From NCBI RefSeq assembly GCF_026262505.1, contig NC_067205.1:18845645-18909644 (forward strand): a stretch of DNA of 64,000 nucleotides, given 5' to 3'. This DNA is from Trichomonas vaginalis G3 (lineage: Eukaryota; Parabasalia; Trichomonadida; Trichomonadidae). Position numbers and translations under genes: made by a program. Shown here piece by piece: positions 51,001-63,793 of the stretch; position 1 is the first letter of the stretch, and each line of letters begins with the position of its first letter. Below the pieces are notes generated by a model. It was not told the DNA's origin. It ran no database searches and was given only the letters and a program-made list of their open reading frames with translations.

Positions 51001-51709
51001 TTGTTTGTGGATCGAAATGATTGAACAACCACTTTCGAAGTGATGTTCTACCGCCATCGCCAAATGTGATCAATAATTGAACCAATGTTGGGAGAACTTT
51101 AGAATCGCGCTTCTTAATAATTCGGCAGAAAAGAGGGATGATGTAAAGATCAGCATATGACTCGTCAATTCCAGACAAACTTGGAATATCGAAATTATCA
51201 GTCAATGCGGTAGCCGTGTTTTGAGGAGGGAAGTAGAATGGAGGGATAGTGATCTGTAATGACAAACCTTCTGATTTCTTTGGAGTTTGCAGAGTTACGT
51301 TGGCATCTTTAGAAACTTTGCCTGCTTCTGAGAAAAGCTCGACTTCTACAGATGTATTGTTATTACCTGAGATGCAACTTAATGGAATAACTGCTGTATC
51401 GATCGCTTTCTCTTTGATCTTAGAATTTTCTTCAACATGATAAAATTGAATCAGGAAATGACACTTTAAGATGTTCTCTGTAGGGACGATCGGTATGAAA
51501 TCTGGGAATGCGTGTTTTGGATTGCCATTGAACATCGGAGAAACATAAAAATCTGTAAGACCTGTGCAATTCTTGTTTATGATTATTTTGAGAGTCTATA
51601 ATTTTTTGTAGTTTGGTTTCTCACATACGCAAGCTTTGAAGTAAACTTTTCCTGATTTAAGATTCAACGTAGTCCAAATATCGCGAATTGTGATGATTGG
51701 ATAAAACAT
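48080..51709 (-). pseudogene. DOCK-family GEF-like gene, disabled (copy 2)
   Basis: Colinear with copy 1 from the ATG at 51709. It has the shared TAG (51596-51598) and the shared 1-base loss near 49195. A private deletion near 50246 separates the frames 50162-51535 and 49158-50165, and another lesion lies near 48945. DHR-1-like and DHR-2-like segments are as in the other copies. Confidence 0.75.
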
Positions 51710-52094
51710 TTTGATACATACTTATAAGATTGAGTTAGCTGATTTGATATAATCTCCTATTAAATGTAAGCTCAATTTGATTCGTAAAGATTCACGCCTT
51801 ATGAACATAAGTATCTTAACATTCTCTCTTTGCTTCGTTAATATAGATATTTTCATCATCTGAATAATAAAATTATTCCTTATGATCTAAGATAAACTCA
51901 ATTTTTTTTTTTTCTTTGATCCGAATTCCACTTTTACGAGACGATATCGTAAATTCCTTTAAAATCTGAATCTGAATCTGAAAAATATTTATAAAAGCAT
52001 TCTTCATTATGATTTCATTAATTTATAGATTGTAGTTTTCAATTATAACGGCGCCTTCAGAATTTTGATATAATCACGTATTTTAAATTTTTTG

Positions 52095-53584
52095 ATGCTT
52101 CACCTACTATTTCATCATTCGTCATCGATCGAAGAAAATTATACACGGATACTGCATTCAATAAATCCGTCTCGGGGTATGCATAAACAAAAAATTAAAT
52201 CAACAAATAAAATGAATGAAGCAAGAGATATCAGACAAATTGATGCTGTATTGCCTCCATATGTATCTGATGATGAATTAACTCTTCAATTTACAAACGA
52301 TGAAGTAAAAACAATTCAAATTAGGGCTTGGTCTTCATATATAACAATTGCTGTATTCAGAAATGCAAATATGTTTATGCTCGAAAATGGAGAACCTTTG
52401 AAGCCTGTTTATTCATTAATAAATGAAAATGAACATGAATATGAAAAATCAATTTTTCTTAGAATAAAAGGTCGCCAGCCAAATTTAGTTCTTCAATATA
52501 ATGGTATTTCAGAACGTTATTCATCTGATATGCATGTAAGTGTAGTTATCAATGTTAAAGATTTTACTTATGAATTGCCACAATTAACAAACTCACATTT
52601 AATAATTGCTTATGCAAATAAACCAACACATTATGTAAAAAGAATTAGTCAATCAAGTTATGGTTACTATCAAGGAAATCTATATTTTACTGATATCCAT
52701 GAAAATTATGGGACTTGTGTTCATATTGATATGGAAAAAAGTGTTGAATATGAAATATCAGGAATATTTGATGTTGATGGTTGTCTTCCTGCATTTAAAG
52801 ATGCTAAAAAAGTTGAAGTCATTTTTTCAGATGAACTAAAAACTTAAAATTGATTCAACACCGATAAAAGTCATTTGTATGACAAAATGCGAACAGATTG
52901 TTGTTATGTCAAATGTTGCAGGAATCAAACGCGAAGATAATTACACAGATGATTCATCGATTCTTTCATCAACAAATGGACCACAAAATATATTAGTTTT
53001 CTTCATAAAGAAATCATTTTGGTCTTCCAAATATAATTATTCAGTTAACACAATGTCTGGTCAACAATCAGCATATTATTTTGAGTCTTCTAATACAAAT
53101 CAATATATTCTCTTCTTATTCACCGTTTTCAGTGAAAGTAAGATATTATATAGGACCACAAAGTAAGTCTAGGAGTCATATTTATTGTAAAAATAATAAC
53201 AATGAATTATTACTATCAGAAGATTTAAAGGAATCAGAGATTTATTCATGTAGTCATACAAACTATATTAACATTTTATTAATTGACGGAAGGATCGAAC
53301 TTTCTGATTTTAAATTTGATGATCCAAAGATATCAAATGAAGGCTATCCTCAGTATGATAATGGAAATTTGAAGCCATTATGGTTACCAAAAACACAAAC
53401 ATCGAATGAAACTTCAGGTACTGATAATCAGAAGAATGTTTCTAGTAATAAAGCTCCAGCAGGTGCAATTTCTGGAATCGTTATTGGTATTATTATTGAA
53501 ATTGCAATATTTATTATTGCATTTATTGTTATCCGAAAATACAAATCATCAACAACAAATACTGATGTAGGTGAAGAAGTTTAA
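52095..53584 (+). pseudogene. X, one-pass membrane protein (frameshifted copy 3)
   Basis: Starts at the ATG at 52095. Two bases are missing near 52843 (AAAACTTAAA instead of AAAACACTTAAA) and one base is added near 53108. The downstream frame restores the membrane segment and tail to 53584. Otherwise nearly identical to copy 2. Confidence 0.8.
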
Positions 53585-53935
53585 ATTTTCTTATTGAATA
53601 AAAATTTACATTTGATTTTTCTATATGAACTTCTATAAAAAATATATTGTCTTACAGAAATCTCCAAATTTAAACCATTTACTATAGTTTGATCGTGCAA
53701 AACCTATATTCTTAATATAAATTCACTCCCATTTCACTTTATCAAGAATATTCTATTCAAAAGTTATTGCCATATTGTAATTCAACTCCGCTGTTTTGCT
53801 GATAATATAGAATGATTCAAACATTCAAAATTAGTACTTGAAATTAATTTTAATTTTGAATTATAGGAAGGAAGTTCAATATGGTGTTACCCCCTTTCAT
53901 TTTTAAAATTTAATTCGGGAGTCTTTTTGCTCTAA

Positions 53936-54946
53936 ACCAAGTTCAAATTAATTGCTTTTAGAAAACATGTTCATTGTGAAGAAGTTACAAATAGTATTTG
54001 GCGTCTTTATTATGAAGGAATTGATCCTCCTTCTTCAGTCATTACAGGTGAAGTTCAACAAGTCACTGCAACAGAAGACAAATGCTTTGCATACATCTGT
54101 AAATTTATCAACTTACAAGATAGAGCAGTTAAATTCGAAAATACAAATGATTACTCGATTTTACTTTGCGAAAACGTTTTTTCAAAAGGTCCAGGTACAG
54201 TATATATTGAAAATTCTAATAATACTGCCATTATTATTGATAAATTCTGTTCATTTGAAAGTAAATCTACTGTATATGGCCAATTTCTTCTTTTCAAAGG
54301 TAAAATCAACAGTACAATCCTCCAAGGATCAATTTGTAATGGAGGAAATAGTTTAGGAGCATGTATGATTTCCCAGCAATATGGTTTTGGATCACTTTCA
54401 AAAACAAACATTTCTAACTGTATTTCATATCAAAATGCAGGTTTTGAATATTGGCAAATTAAATCAACAGTAAATGTTTCATTTTGTAATTTTGAGAATT
54501 TAAACGCAACTGACGGATTGATTACTATGTTTTATAAATGTCCAGGAAGAATTGACCGATGTAATTATATAAATAATTCTCAAAATAATAAAAATTGTGG
54601 AATTGTTTATGTTTCATATAATAGACTTGATATTTTCGATTCATCTTTCCAAAACAATCCTCAGATTAACAAAGGAAAATTATTTGAAGCATTTGGTGGA
54701 CAGATTTATATCTATCGATGTAGTATTGATTCTTATTCATCTTATGGATTTGTTGATACATCAGAAAAAGGAGAAGTTTCATTTAAGAATATATTAAAGT
54801 TCATTGATTTAAGTCCATGCGAAGGAAATCTTGAAATATTATTATTTGAACAAAAGAAAGAAAATAAAATTATTTCATTATGTCCATCAATGAATTTTCT
54901 TTTTGGTAAGTATCATATTTCTATTTTGTTCATTACTAAACGATAA
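53936..54946 (+). CDS. Y, right-handed beta-helix repeat protein, no start codon visible (copy 3)
   Basis: Open from 53936 to 54946. Same beta-helix pattern and C-terminal tail (NFLFGKYHISILFITKR) as copy 2. Variable turns read QNAGFEYWQIK, MFYKCPGR and EAFGGQIYIYR, and the early VTATEDK replaces VPTTSSK. The first in-frame ATG is at 54365. The upstream non-coding part has a 1-base deletion near 53929, which supports the view that the region before 53936 is not coding. Confidence 0.65.
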   Translation, partial: TKFKLIAFRKHVHCEEVTNSIWRLYYEGIDPPSSVITGEVQQVTATEDKCFAYICKFINLQDRAVKFENTNDYSILLCENVFSKGPGTVYIENSNNTAIIIDKFCSFESKSTVYGQFLLFKGKINSTILQGSICNGGNSLGACMISQQYGFGSLSKTNISNCISYQNAGFEYWQIKSTVNVSFCNFENLNATDGLITMFYKCPGRIDRCNYINNSQNNKNCGIVYVSYNRLDIFDSSFQNNPQINKGKLFEAFGGQIYIYRCSIDSYSSYGFVDTSEKGEVSFKNILKFIDLSPCEGNLEILLFEQKKENKIISLCPSMNFLFGKYHISILFITKR

Positions 54947-55300
54947 AAATTAATAATTTTTCATATCTTCTGCATTTTTTAAACAAATAACGAGAAAAAT
55001 ATAGAAATAATAATGATATCAATTCGATCATAGTCAATGGTAACTTCATGTATAATGTTGTAAACCAAATAGAAATATTGTAAAAATTATTAAATTCTGT
55101 TTATAGTAGTCTTGGGAATTAATTCTAAATTAAAGGGATGATTTTGAAAGTCTGGCGTAGTTTGTATTTTAGAGATAAATCCAAAAATATCAATTCTTTC
55201 ATAGGAGAAAAATATCTTCGGGTGTTAAGTTGTAAACTAAGGCAGTGATCTTTTAACACATTATAATAAACTTTAAAATATTAAAAAAAATATTATGTTT

Positions 55301-58300
55301 TTAATCATACTCATTTTCATATGCACAAAATGATGACATTGGATCAACAATACCTTCATAAACTGTTTGATCGTCAATCATATCAACTTCGAAGTCTTTG
55401 CAGAACTTGTTGATCATTTCTGTGCAATCATCCAGATCGGATTTGATTTTATCGATTTCGTCACCGGATTCAAATTCAATCAAAAGTTCGTTCACTGCTC
55501 TTCGATGTTGTTTAAGTGCTTTAACAAGACATTCGGAGAACTTAGAAACGTTTTCTTCAAGAAGTTCTGGATACTTTTGTTTGATAAAACTCAAACAGTC
55601 ACGTGCACAGTTAGGATGTTGCAATGTTGTATAAAGCATTTCTTTGTATCGACAAAGATCTTTTCCGAAAATAACCATTGGTGAATCCTTGAATGCACCA
55701 ATGGGCATAGAAAGATATGGATCGAAGTCTTTCACAAGTTGATCAAGAGATGTGAATGCTCGGTTCAATGTATTAACACATAATTCTTTAACACGAACTT
55801 CCTGGATCTCGATCTTCTTGATAGAAACACCTTGATGATAAAATGGTAATTTTTCTGATGTTTCGATGTAAAGAGTTTTAATAGGATTCTTCAGTTCTTC
55901 AGATGATTTCTGTGATTGTTTATTGATAGAAACAACTGATCGGAACTTATCCCATGAATGAGGAGCTTCATCACCTTCGATTTTATCATCCGATGGCTCT
56001 AATTGGATCAAACAAATACCATCACCTTTGCATTCCTCATGATGATCGCAATAATCTGTTGGACAAACAATTCCTTCGCGATTCTTCAGTTGTTGAACAA
56101 AATGGATTGTTTCCGTCTTCTTGCAGCAGTATATTCGTTGATCTTTCTTGCCGCCTTGTCTTCTTTCTACCATGAAGAATGACAATGGAATACTGACACC
56201 AACTGTGTTTCCTGTAGAAATACTAGACAAATAATTGGACAATTTAGAACAGATTTCTTTAGACCGGCCGTAATCGCGGTTCTGATAAAGAACACGTAAT
56301 GCCATTGATGACAAACCACGTAATGTATAATATAACTGTGCTTCTTCGCATAACCAAACAGATGAATTCAAATATTCAATCAAAAGATTTTCATTAAAAT
56401 CAGACAACAAAATTTCGGCATCGGCATTCCTGCATCAACTTTAACTTTAGTTTCGACTTGAACTGAAGGAATGAAGAAGAATTCTTGATATGTTCTAGAT
56501 CGGCCGTAATCATAGACATTGTTTGCCGTTCCGATTGGTTGTGTCGTTGATAAATGGAAACCGGGTGGTTTAGGCAATCGTTCGTTCTTCTTTTTATTTT
56601 CGAGTTTTTCATGTTTAGAACGATGTTCAACAACCGTAGCAATTAAACATGTACAATGTAATTGTGAAACAAACGCTGAGATATAATCACCGGATTCGAT
56701 ATTGATACGAACTAATTCACTCAACCACTTTAAGCGCATGTTTGGAAAGTCCATGTTTTCATCAGCCAATGACATTAATTGTTGACAACGAACGGACAAT
56801 GCTTGTTTTGATGATTTCTGTTTTTCAACAATATCTGCAATGGATAAAGCAGAATCCATTCGATCACTAACTTTCTTTTTAAGTGATTTATTGTCTGGTG
56901 TAAGTTCTTTAATTATCAAAATATATTCTTTAAACATAGGAATCATTGAAACTTTGTTTTCTAAAAGAATTGTTGCGTATTCATCAATGAATGAAAGTGT
57001 GGAAACATTAACTTGTTCATATCGATTGTAATCTTGTTTGAAACTGTTAATAATCAATGCGGTACTCAATGCACGTGATTTTGCTTGTTTGTACATAATT
57101 AATTTAGTAGACATGATGATGAAATTACGTTCTAATGGATATGATTCGAATAATGAATCACAAAGTAAATACAAATACTTGTAGTTATCTGTTGGTTGGT
57201 ATCGACACAACAAAACTTCAATTAACTGGATGACTTCGTTCATGCAAACACCTAATTCTGATTTGACGTCAAACAAAAATTTGATGTAAATATGTGTCAG
57301 CAAATCAAGAAGATTCAAGTTAATTTGTGGACATTCATATGTTGGTTTGATGACATCCAATGTGTCAATGATGATTTTTCCGGTCAATTTAAGGAATGAA
57401 ATGAAATGACACTTGAATGAGATAGATAATGAATGGAAGAATGATAATAACTGCTTCTGTTCACTGTTCTTGATTAAGAATAAAACAAATGGAATCAATG
57501 CAATTTGCATTCGTTTGTTAGACATAAATAATGGAGATTCAAAATGATTAGAACATAAATCAATAAAAGGGAATAATACAAATGCGATTCGTTGTCGAAT
57601 ACTATAACAAATCTCATCTAAGTTAGATAACAATCGAGCTAAAAAGCCTGCACAAAGTGCAAATGTGTCGGGATCACGACCGCCAAAACATTGTTGTGTC
57701 GACAACAAAAATTGTGATGTAAGTTTCGAATAAGGAGAATACATAGCGTTCGTTGATAATGGTTTCATGTTGTTAGTCATGTTGATCAAGAAGTGCTTAG
57801 AAAGAGATAATGGAGATAAGAAAATCCATTGAACTCGTGTAGCTGACATTGGATGTGCAATTATGGGTCTGACCTTAGATATAGTTCGAAGGAATGTGTA
57901 AACGAATCGTACGATTTCTTCATTTCCAAGATCTGAAAGATTATGGAAGAAGAAGAGTCCCAATGACTCTGTAATGGAATTGCAATCAATATCCTAGTCA
58001 ATAAGAAGCAAATCAAGTCAAGAAGTGAGTTGTTAATTGTAATTAAGTCTTGAGCTGTTGATTGAAGTTTGCCATCGGAGAAAACAATCTGCATAATGTC
58101 AAGAATAAGTGGTAAAGATGTTGAAAAGTCTGGAATGATTGTTGTTTCGATCTTTCCTTCAATGATTTCATGACAAAATGCTTTAATCGCTTCCGGATAG
58201 AATGTTGGGAAGTCATCACCAATTGTTTGTGGATCGAAATGATTGAACAACCACTTTCGAAGTGATGTTCTACCGCCATCGCCAAATGTGATCAATAATT

Positions 58301-58929
58301 GAACCAATGTTGGGAGAACTTTAGAATCGCGCTTCTTAATAATCGGCAGAAAAGAGGGATGATGTAAAGATCAGCATATGACTCGTCAATTCCAGACAAA
58401 CTTGGAATATCGAAATTATCAGTCAATGCGTAGCCATGTTTTGAGGAGGGAAGTAGAATGGAGGGATAGTGATCTGTAATGACAAACCTTCTGATTTCTT
58501 TGGAGTTTGCAGAGTTACGTTGGCATCTTTAGAAACTTTGCCTGCTTCTGAGAAAAGCTCGACTTCTACAGATGTATTGTTATTACCTGAGATGCAACTT
58601 AATGGAATAACTGCTGTATCGATCGCTTTCTCTTTGATCTTAGAATTTTCTTCAACATGATAAAATTGAATCAGGAAATGACACTTTAAGATGTTCTCTG
58701 TAGGGACGATCGGTATGAAATCTGGGAATGCGTGTTTTGGATTGCCATTGAACATCGGAGAAACATAAAAATCTGTAAGACCTGTGCAATTCTTGTTTAT
58801 GATTATTTTGAGAGTCTATAATTTTTTGTAGTTTGGTTTCTCACATACGCAAGCTTTGAAGTAAACTTTTCCTGATTTAAGATTCAACGTAGTCCAAATA
58901 TCGCGAATTGTGATGATTGGATAAAACAT
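55301..58929 (-). pseudogene. DOCK-family GEF-like gene, disabled (copy 3)
   Basis: From the ATG at 58929. It has the shared TAG (58816-58818) and shared 1-base loss near 56415. Private 1-base deletions lie near 57995, 58341 and 58430. This copy has the longest open C-terminal DHR-2-like part (55301-56410, 369 codons), including RIYCCKKTETIHFV and TLYIETSEKLPF. Confidence 0.75.
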
Positions 58930-59162
58930 TTTGATACATACTTATAAGATTGAGTTAGCTGATTTGATATAATCTCCTATTAAATGTAAGCTCAATTTGA
59001 TTCGTAAAGATTCACGCCTTATGAACATAAGTATCTTAACATTCTCTCTTTGCTTCGTTAATATAGATATTTTCATCATCTGAATAATAAAATTATTCCT
59101 TATGATCTAAGATAAACTCAATTGTTTTTTTTTTTTCTTTGATCCGAATTCCACTTTTACGA

Positions 59163-60357
59163 GACGATATCGTAAATTCCTTTAAAATCTGAATCTGAAA
59201 AATATTTATAAAAGCATTCTTCATTATAATTTCATTAATTTATAGATTGTAGTTTTCAATTATAACGGCGCCTTCAGAATTTTGATATAATCACGTATTT
59301 TAAATTTTTTGATGCTTCACCTACTATTTCATCATTCGTCATCGATCGAAGAAAATTATACACGGATACTGCATTCAATAAATCCGTCTCGGGGTATGCA
59401 TAAACAAAAAATTAAATCAACAAATAAAATGAATGAAGCAAGAGATATCAGACAAATTGATGCTGTATTGCCTCCATGTGTATCTGATGATGAATTAACT
59501 CTTCAATTTACAAATGATGAAGTAAAAACAATTCAAATTAGGGCTTGATGTTCATATATAACAATTGCTGTATTCAGAAATGCAAATATGTTTATGCTCG
59601 AAAATGGAGAACCTTTGAAGCCTGTTTATTCATTAATAAATGAAAATGAACATGAATATGAAAAATCAATTTTACTTAGAATAAAAGGTCGCCAGCCAAA
59701 TTTAGTTCTTCAATATAATGGAATTTCAGAACGTTATTCATCTGATATGCATGTAAGTGTAGTTATCAATGTTAAAGATTTTACTTATGAATTGCCACAA
59801 TTAACAAACTCACATTTAATAATTGCTTATGCAAATAAACCAACACATTATGTAAAAAGAATTAGTCAATCAAGTTATGGTTACTATCAAGGAAATCTAT
59901 ATTTTACTGATATCCATGAAAATTATGGGACTTGTGTTCATATTGATATGGAAAAAAGTGTTGAATATGAAATATCAGGAATATTTGATGTTGATGGTTG
60001 TCTTCCTGCATTTAAAGATGCTAAAAAAGTTGAAGTCATTTTTTCAGATGAACTAAAAACACTTAAAATTGATTCAACACCGATAAAAGTCATTTGTATG
60101 ACAAAATGCGAACAGATTGTTGTTATGTCAAATGTTGCAGGAATCAAACGCGAAGATAATTATACAGATGATTCATCGATTCTTTCATCAACAAATGGAC
60201 CACAAAATATATTAGTTTTCTTCATAAAGAAATCATTTTGGTCTTCCAAATATAATTATTCAGTTAACACAATGTCTGGTCAACAATCAGCATATTATTT
60301 TGAGTCTTCTAATACAAATCAATATATCTACTCTTATTCACCGTTTTCAGTGAATGT
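59163..60357. repeat. Host tandem unit 4, truncated
   Basis: Matches the first 1.2 kb of the unit, then stops near 60355 within X; the following sequence (ATACCCTACGTTTCC) is unrelated to the unit. Confidence 0.9.
59312..60357 (+). pseudogene. X, membrane protein gene, truncated copy 4
   Basis: The ATG at 59312 is retained, but an in-frame TGA replaces TGG near 59547. The gene is cut at the unit break, losing the C-terminal third with the membrane segment. The open frame beyond 60357 into unrelated DNA is chance. Confidence 0.85.
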
Positions 60358-61330
60358 GAGATACCCTACGTTTCCAACTTCTGGAAAACGGTTTTTCACC
60401 CTTATGATCAGTTTCAGACACTTTGGGAGTCTCCCAAACTTTGATATTTTGCATTATGATAGAGAAACGTGTCTAGTTTAACGCACAGTTGTTTTAAAGG
60501 CAAATGATGATATCACATGAAATTATCAAATTATCAAATTTTGAAGTACCAGTCCAAAGGGTTAATTAGATCCTACACAGATGTGCGATAGTGAAACATA
60601 TGTGTTCTTGATTTGAGAAGTCCTACTGATAGAGGTATGAATCTCACAGCTTTGTGTGAGTGTGTCTGACACTTGTATAGAGTGGAATATGCGCCGACAT
60701 ATATTATATAATAAGATGTAGTTGATAATTATGAAAAAATAGAATTCGATGCGAATGATATTGAAAGTTGTTTTTTAATTTGATATTTTTCTTATATGTG
60801 TTAATTAGTAAATGGCTTGTTTGTTGTGATAGTACTGTGAAAAATGAAAGGTATTTTAAATTAAAAAATTGAGATTTTGAGATATCTCTAGAATTAAGAA
60901 TTTATTATGTATTTGACTTTTATATAACTATGTGTAAAGGATCTCGTTGTCTATATGCTTTAAATAAAATTAAATAAAATGAGATAAAAAATTAAAATGG
61001 ACAAGAAGATATATGGAAATGTAATTTGTATTGTGTTGGTGGTTGGCAAAATGATTTTAATACAGATTTAAGGATTTGGAATGGATTTGAAATTAAATGA
61101 TTTTAATTCAAGGAGTAATAAGATTTTGAACTGGTTTTTATTTTGTGAATGTAAACTCCTTCCATAGGATATGTATTAGAAAGATCAATGTCAAACTTTT
61201 TGAAAGAATTGTTTTTTTGTTGAGCGATTTTCTCATATTTAATAATATATTTAAGTTGGCATATCTTACGCCCTTCCAAAAATATGTATTAGAAAGATGA
61301 CTTATAATTTCATAAATTATTTTGTCCCGA
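60358..61330. other. AT-rich non-repeat region without recognised genes
   Basis: No convincing coding frame. It begins with a slightly GC-richer 150 bp, including a GGGAGTCTCCC palindrome near 60428. A short direct repeat (ATATGTATTAGAAAGAT) occurs at about 61170 and 61280. Confidence 0.6.
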
Positions 61331-61830
61331 CGGTTTGAGCGGTTATCAGAATGGTTGCTTACACAATGCGTCAGCAAAATGTCGGTTGGGGTGCCATTCT
61401 TGGCCTCCTGAGTACTCACCAAGATACCCCCAGCTCCCGCAAAACACCACCCTTAGGTGCGCATTACCTGACGGCATTATTTTGCAATTATTTCAAATTT
61501 TTTAGATGTCTTTTGTTAAAGTTTGTTAACTAAAGACTTGAAAACAGCTTACCGCTTCAAGCTGCTCTCTTCCCGGTTCCTCTGCCGCAATCTTATGTCT
61601 GATTGTGCGCAAAGCTCTCCTCCTTGTGAACCATGGCTGATAGAAAGAACTGAAAGACAGGATAGGAGGAACATGCCGGTTCAAGTTAACTTGCAATATG
61701 CTTCTGATTAGTGATTTTAGATGAAAGATTAGCGAAATCGCATTTAATTTGGATAGAAGGATTCAATTTTATGAAGCAGGCTCGTAGACAATATGCAGGA
61801 ATAGCACAATCTTTTGCAATCACAACGCGA
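61331..61830. other. Locally GC-richer segment of unknown nature
   Basis: Base composition jumps to near-balanced between 61330 and 61680 (for example CCCAGCTCCCGCAAAACACC). Short open frames on both strands (61138-61422 minus, 61351-61533 plus, 61523-61711 plus) have no recognisable domain. It could be a relic of a foreign or conserved gene; I cannot tell. Confidence 0.4.
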
Positions 61831-61834
61831 TTGC

Positions 61835-62362
61835 AAAACTTCGACCGACAAGAGTGTATTGTGCACTCTTGTCGGTCTGCATGTCTCATTCTGGGAGACA
61901 TTGTCACTGCATGTCTCCCAAAATGAGACACTCTTCCGCATTCATAACTTGAATGCGGAAGTTTGACCGACAAGAGTGTATTATGCACTCTTGTCGATCT
62001 AAATGTATCTTACAATCAAAGACACTTTCATACAATCTTTTCGAAGTTAAAAAAAAATTTAATTATTTCTTTCTTTTGTTTATTAAATCCCCTTACTCAC
62101 GTACTAATCTCTTTTAGAGACTCTATCGAGCTATCCCCAGATATAAACCTGTGACAATAATACGTATTTACTCTCTTCATATTCTGATCTCATGACACAT
62201 TATCGCAAAAACTATAATTATACAACACATCTCATAAAGTCTCATTTTAGCCCTATCTAAGCGTTCAAAACATATTTTCCACACGTAATCTGATTCTTCT
62301 GGCTCCGCTGATTCGATTTCTGCTGTCAGATCGTGAAAATATGCATCACATAAAGAGATAAA
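61835..62362 (-). repeat. Foldback left arm
   Basis: Inverse of 62656-63185 over about 528 bp, almost identical through the 190-bp frame-bearing part, the AT-rich middle and one set of hairpins. The match fades at the outer end near 61830. Confidence 0.88.
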
Positions 62363-62655
62363 CACAACTCAAAATTATTGCTTTTTTTTCAAATTGTCTA
62401 TTCATCCATCTTTACATATTTATTATCTCCTCCGTTTCCCCTCGCAAATTCTTTTAATTTTCTGAATAATACGTATAATAAAATGAATATCTCAAAAACT
62501 AAAACACAAAATTAATGTTGGAAAATGACTAGATATAATCTGAACTTTTGAATTCATACATTTTTGGAAAAAAATTGAATTTTCAAAAAAAGAGCTTATT
62601 TAGGTATGAACCTGAAGAGAAATTTTAAGGAAAATATTAAGTTGTGCAATTTGCA

Positions 62656-63185
62656 TTTATCTCTTTATGTGATGCATATTTTCACGATCTGACAGCAGAA
62701 ATCGAATCAGCGGAGCCAGAAGAATCAGATTACGTGTGGAAAATATGTTTTGAACGCTTAGATAGGGCTAAAATGAGACTTTATGAGATGTGTTGTATAA
62801 TTATAGTTTTTGCGATAATGTGTCATGAGATCAGAATATGAAGAGAGTAAATACGTATTATTGTCACAGGTTTATATCTGGGGATAGCTCGATAGAGTCT
62901 CTAAAAGAGATTAGTACGTGAGTAAGGGGATTTAATAAACAAAAGAAAGAAATAATTAAATTTTTTTTTAACTTCGAAAAGATTGTATGAAAGTGTCTTT
63001 GATTGTAAGATACATTTAGATCGACAAGAGTGCATAATACACTCTTGTCGGTCAAACTTCCGCATTCAAGTTATGAATGCGGAAGAGTGTCTCATTTTGG
63101 GAGACATGCAGTGACAATGTCTCCCAGAATGAGACATGCAGACCGACAAGAGTGCACAATACACTCTTGTCGGTCAAAGTTTTGC
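62656..63185 (+). repeat. Foldback right arm
   Basis: Inverse partner of the left arm. Both arms can be read as a 60-residue frame (FISLCDAYFHDLTAEIESAE...), which is open because the arms are copies; whether it is coding is unknown. Confidence 0.88.
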
Positions 63186-63793
63186 AACCACATTCTGATT
63201 GCAGAATATTGTCTCATTCTGGGAGACATGCAGTGACAATGTCTCCCGGAATGAGACATGCAGACCGACAAGAGTGCACAATACACTCTTGTCGGTCAAA
63301 GTTTTGCAACCACATTCTGATTGCAGAATATTGTCTCATTCTGGGAGACATGCAGTGACAATGTCTCCCGGAATGAGACATGCAGACCGACAAGAGTGCA
63401 CAATACACTCTTGTCGGTCAAAGTTTTGCAACCACATTCTGATTGCAGAATATTGTCTCATTCTGGGAGACATGCAGTGACAATGTCTCCCGGAATGAGA
63501 CATGCAGACCGACAAGAGTGCACCATACACGTTTGTCGGTCAAACTTCCGCATTCAAGTTATGAATGCGGAAGAATGTCTCATTCTGGGAGACATGCAGT
63601 GACAATGTCTCCCGGAATGAGACATGCAGACCGACAAGAGTGCACCATACACGTTTGTCGGTCAAACTTCCGCATTCAAGTTATGAATGCGGAAGAGTGT
63701 CTCATTTTGGGAGACATGCAGTGACAATGTCTCCCAGAATGAGACATGCAGACCGACAAGAGTGCACAATACACTCTTGTCGGTCAAACTTCC
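63089..63793 (+). repeat. 122-bp tandem array, about six units, three hairpins per unit
   Basis: GTCTCATT starts recur at 63089, 63211, 63333, 63455, 63577 and 63699, exactly 122 bp apart. Each unit has hairpin 1 (19-bp GTCTCATTCTGGGAGACAT arms, about 9-nt loop), hairpin 2 (14-bp GACCGACAAGAGTG arms, about 7-nt loop) and hairpin 3 in one of two forms: CTTCCGCATTC/GAATGCGGAAG, or the weaker TTTTGCAACCACATTCTGATTGCAG form. Confidence 0.93.

Larger units (their letters stand above)
25183..51939. repeat. Host 7.2-kb tandem unit 2, interrupted by Maverick B
   Basis: The unit is 7.24 kb once the 19.5-kb Maverick and its 6-bp duplication are removed. The insertion point lies in the X-Y intergenic sequence (CACTTTATCAAGAATATTC in the other units). 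Gene order is as in unit 1. The gap at 24953-25337 across the unit junction holds only AT-rich sequence. Confidence 0.93.
51940..59162. repeat. Host 7.2-kb tandem unit 3
   Basis: 7.22 kb, uninterrupted, with X, Y and the DOCK-like gene as in the other units. Gaps at 53585-53935, 54947-55300 and 58930-59311 are AT-rich and contain no recognised gene. Confidence 0.93.
61835..63793. mobile_element. Foldback-like element with hairpin tandem array
   Basis: Long inverted arms (61835-62362 and 62656-about 63185) flank a 293-bp centre. The right arm continues into a 122-bp tandem array ending near 63793. Long inverted repeats built from shorter tandem repeats around a unique centre is the architecture of foldback transposons such as Drosophila FB/Galileo. 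The comparison is structural only, and no transposase is present. Confidence 0.65.

Noticed and set aside
58816-58929. Intron removing the shared TAG of the DOCK gene
   Set aside because: A GTATGT occurs just upstream of the ATG, but no Trichomonas-type ACTAACACACAG 3' motif was seen.
60358-60481. C-terminal extension of X in unit 4
   Set aside because: The frame runs past the unit break into unrelated DNA by chance.
62644-62841. Gene in the foldback arms (FISLCDAYFHDL...)
   Set aside because: It appears twice only because the arms are copies; it is short, has no domain and no independent conservation evidence.
63089-63793. CRISPR-like array
   Set aside because: Units are whole 122-bp tandem repeats with no unique spacers, in eukaryotic DNA with no cas genes.
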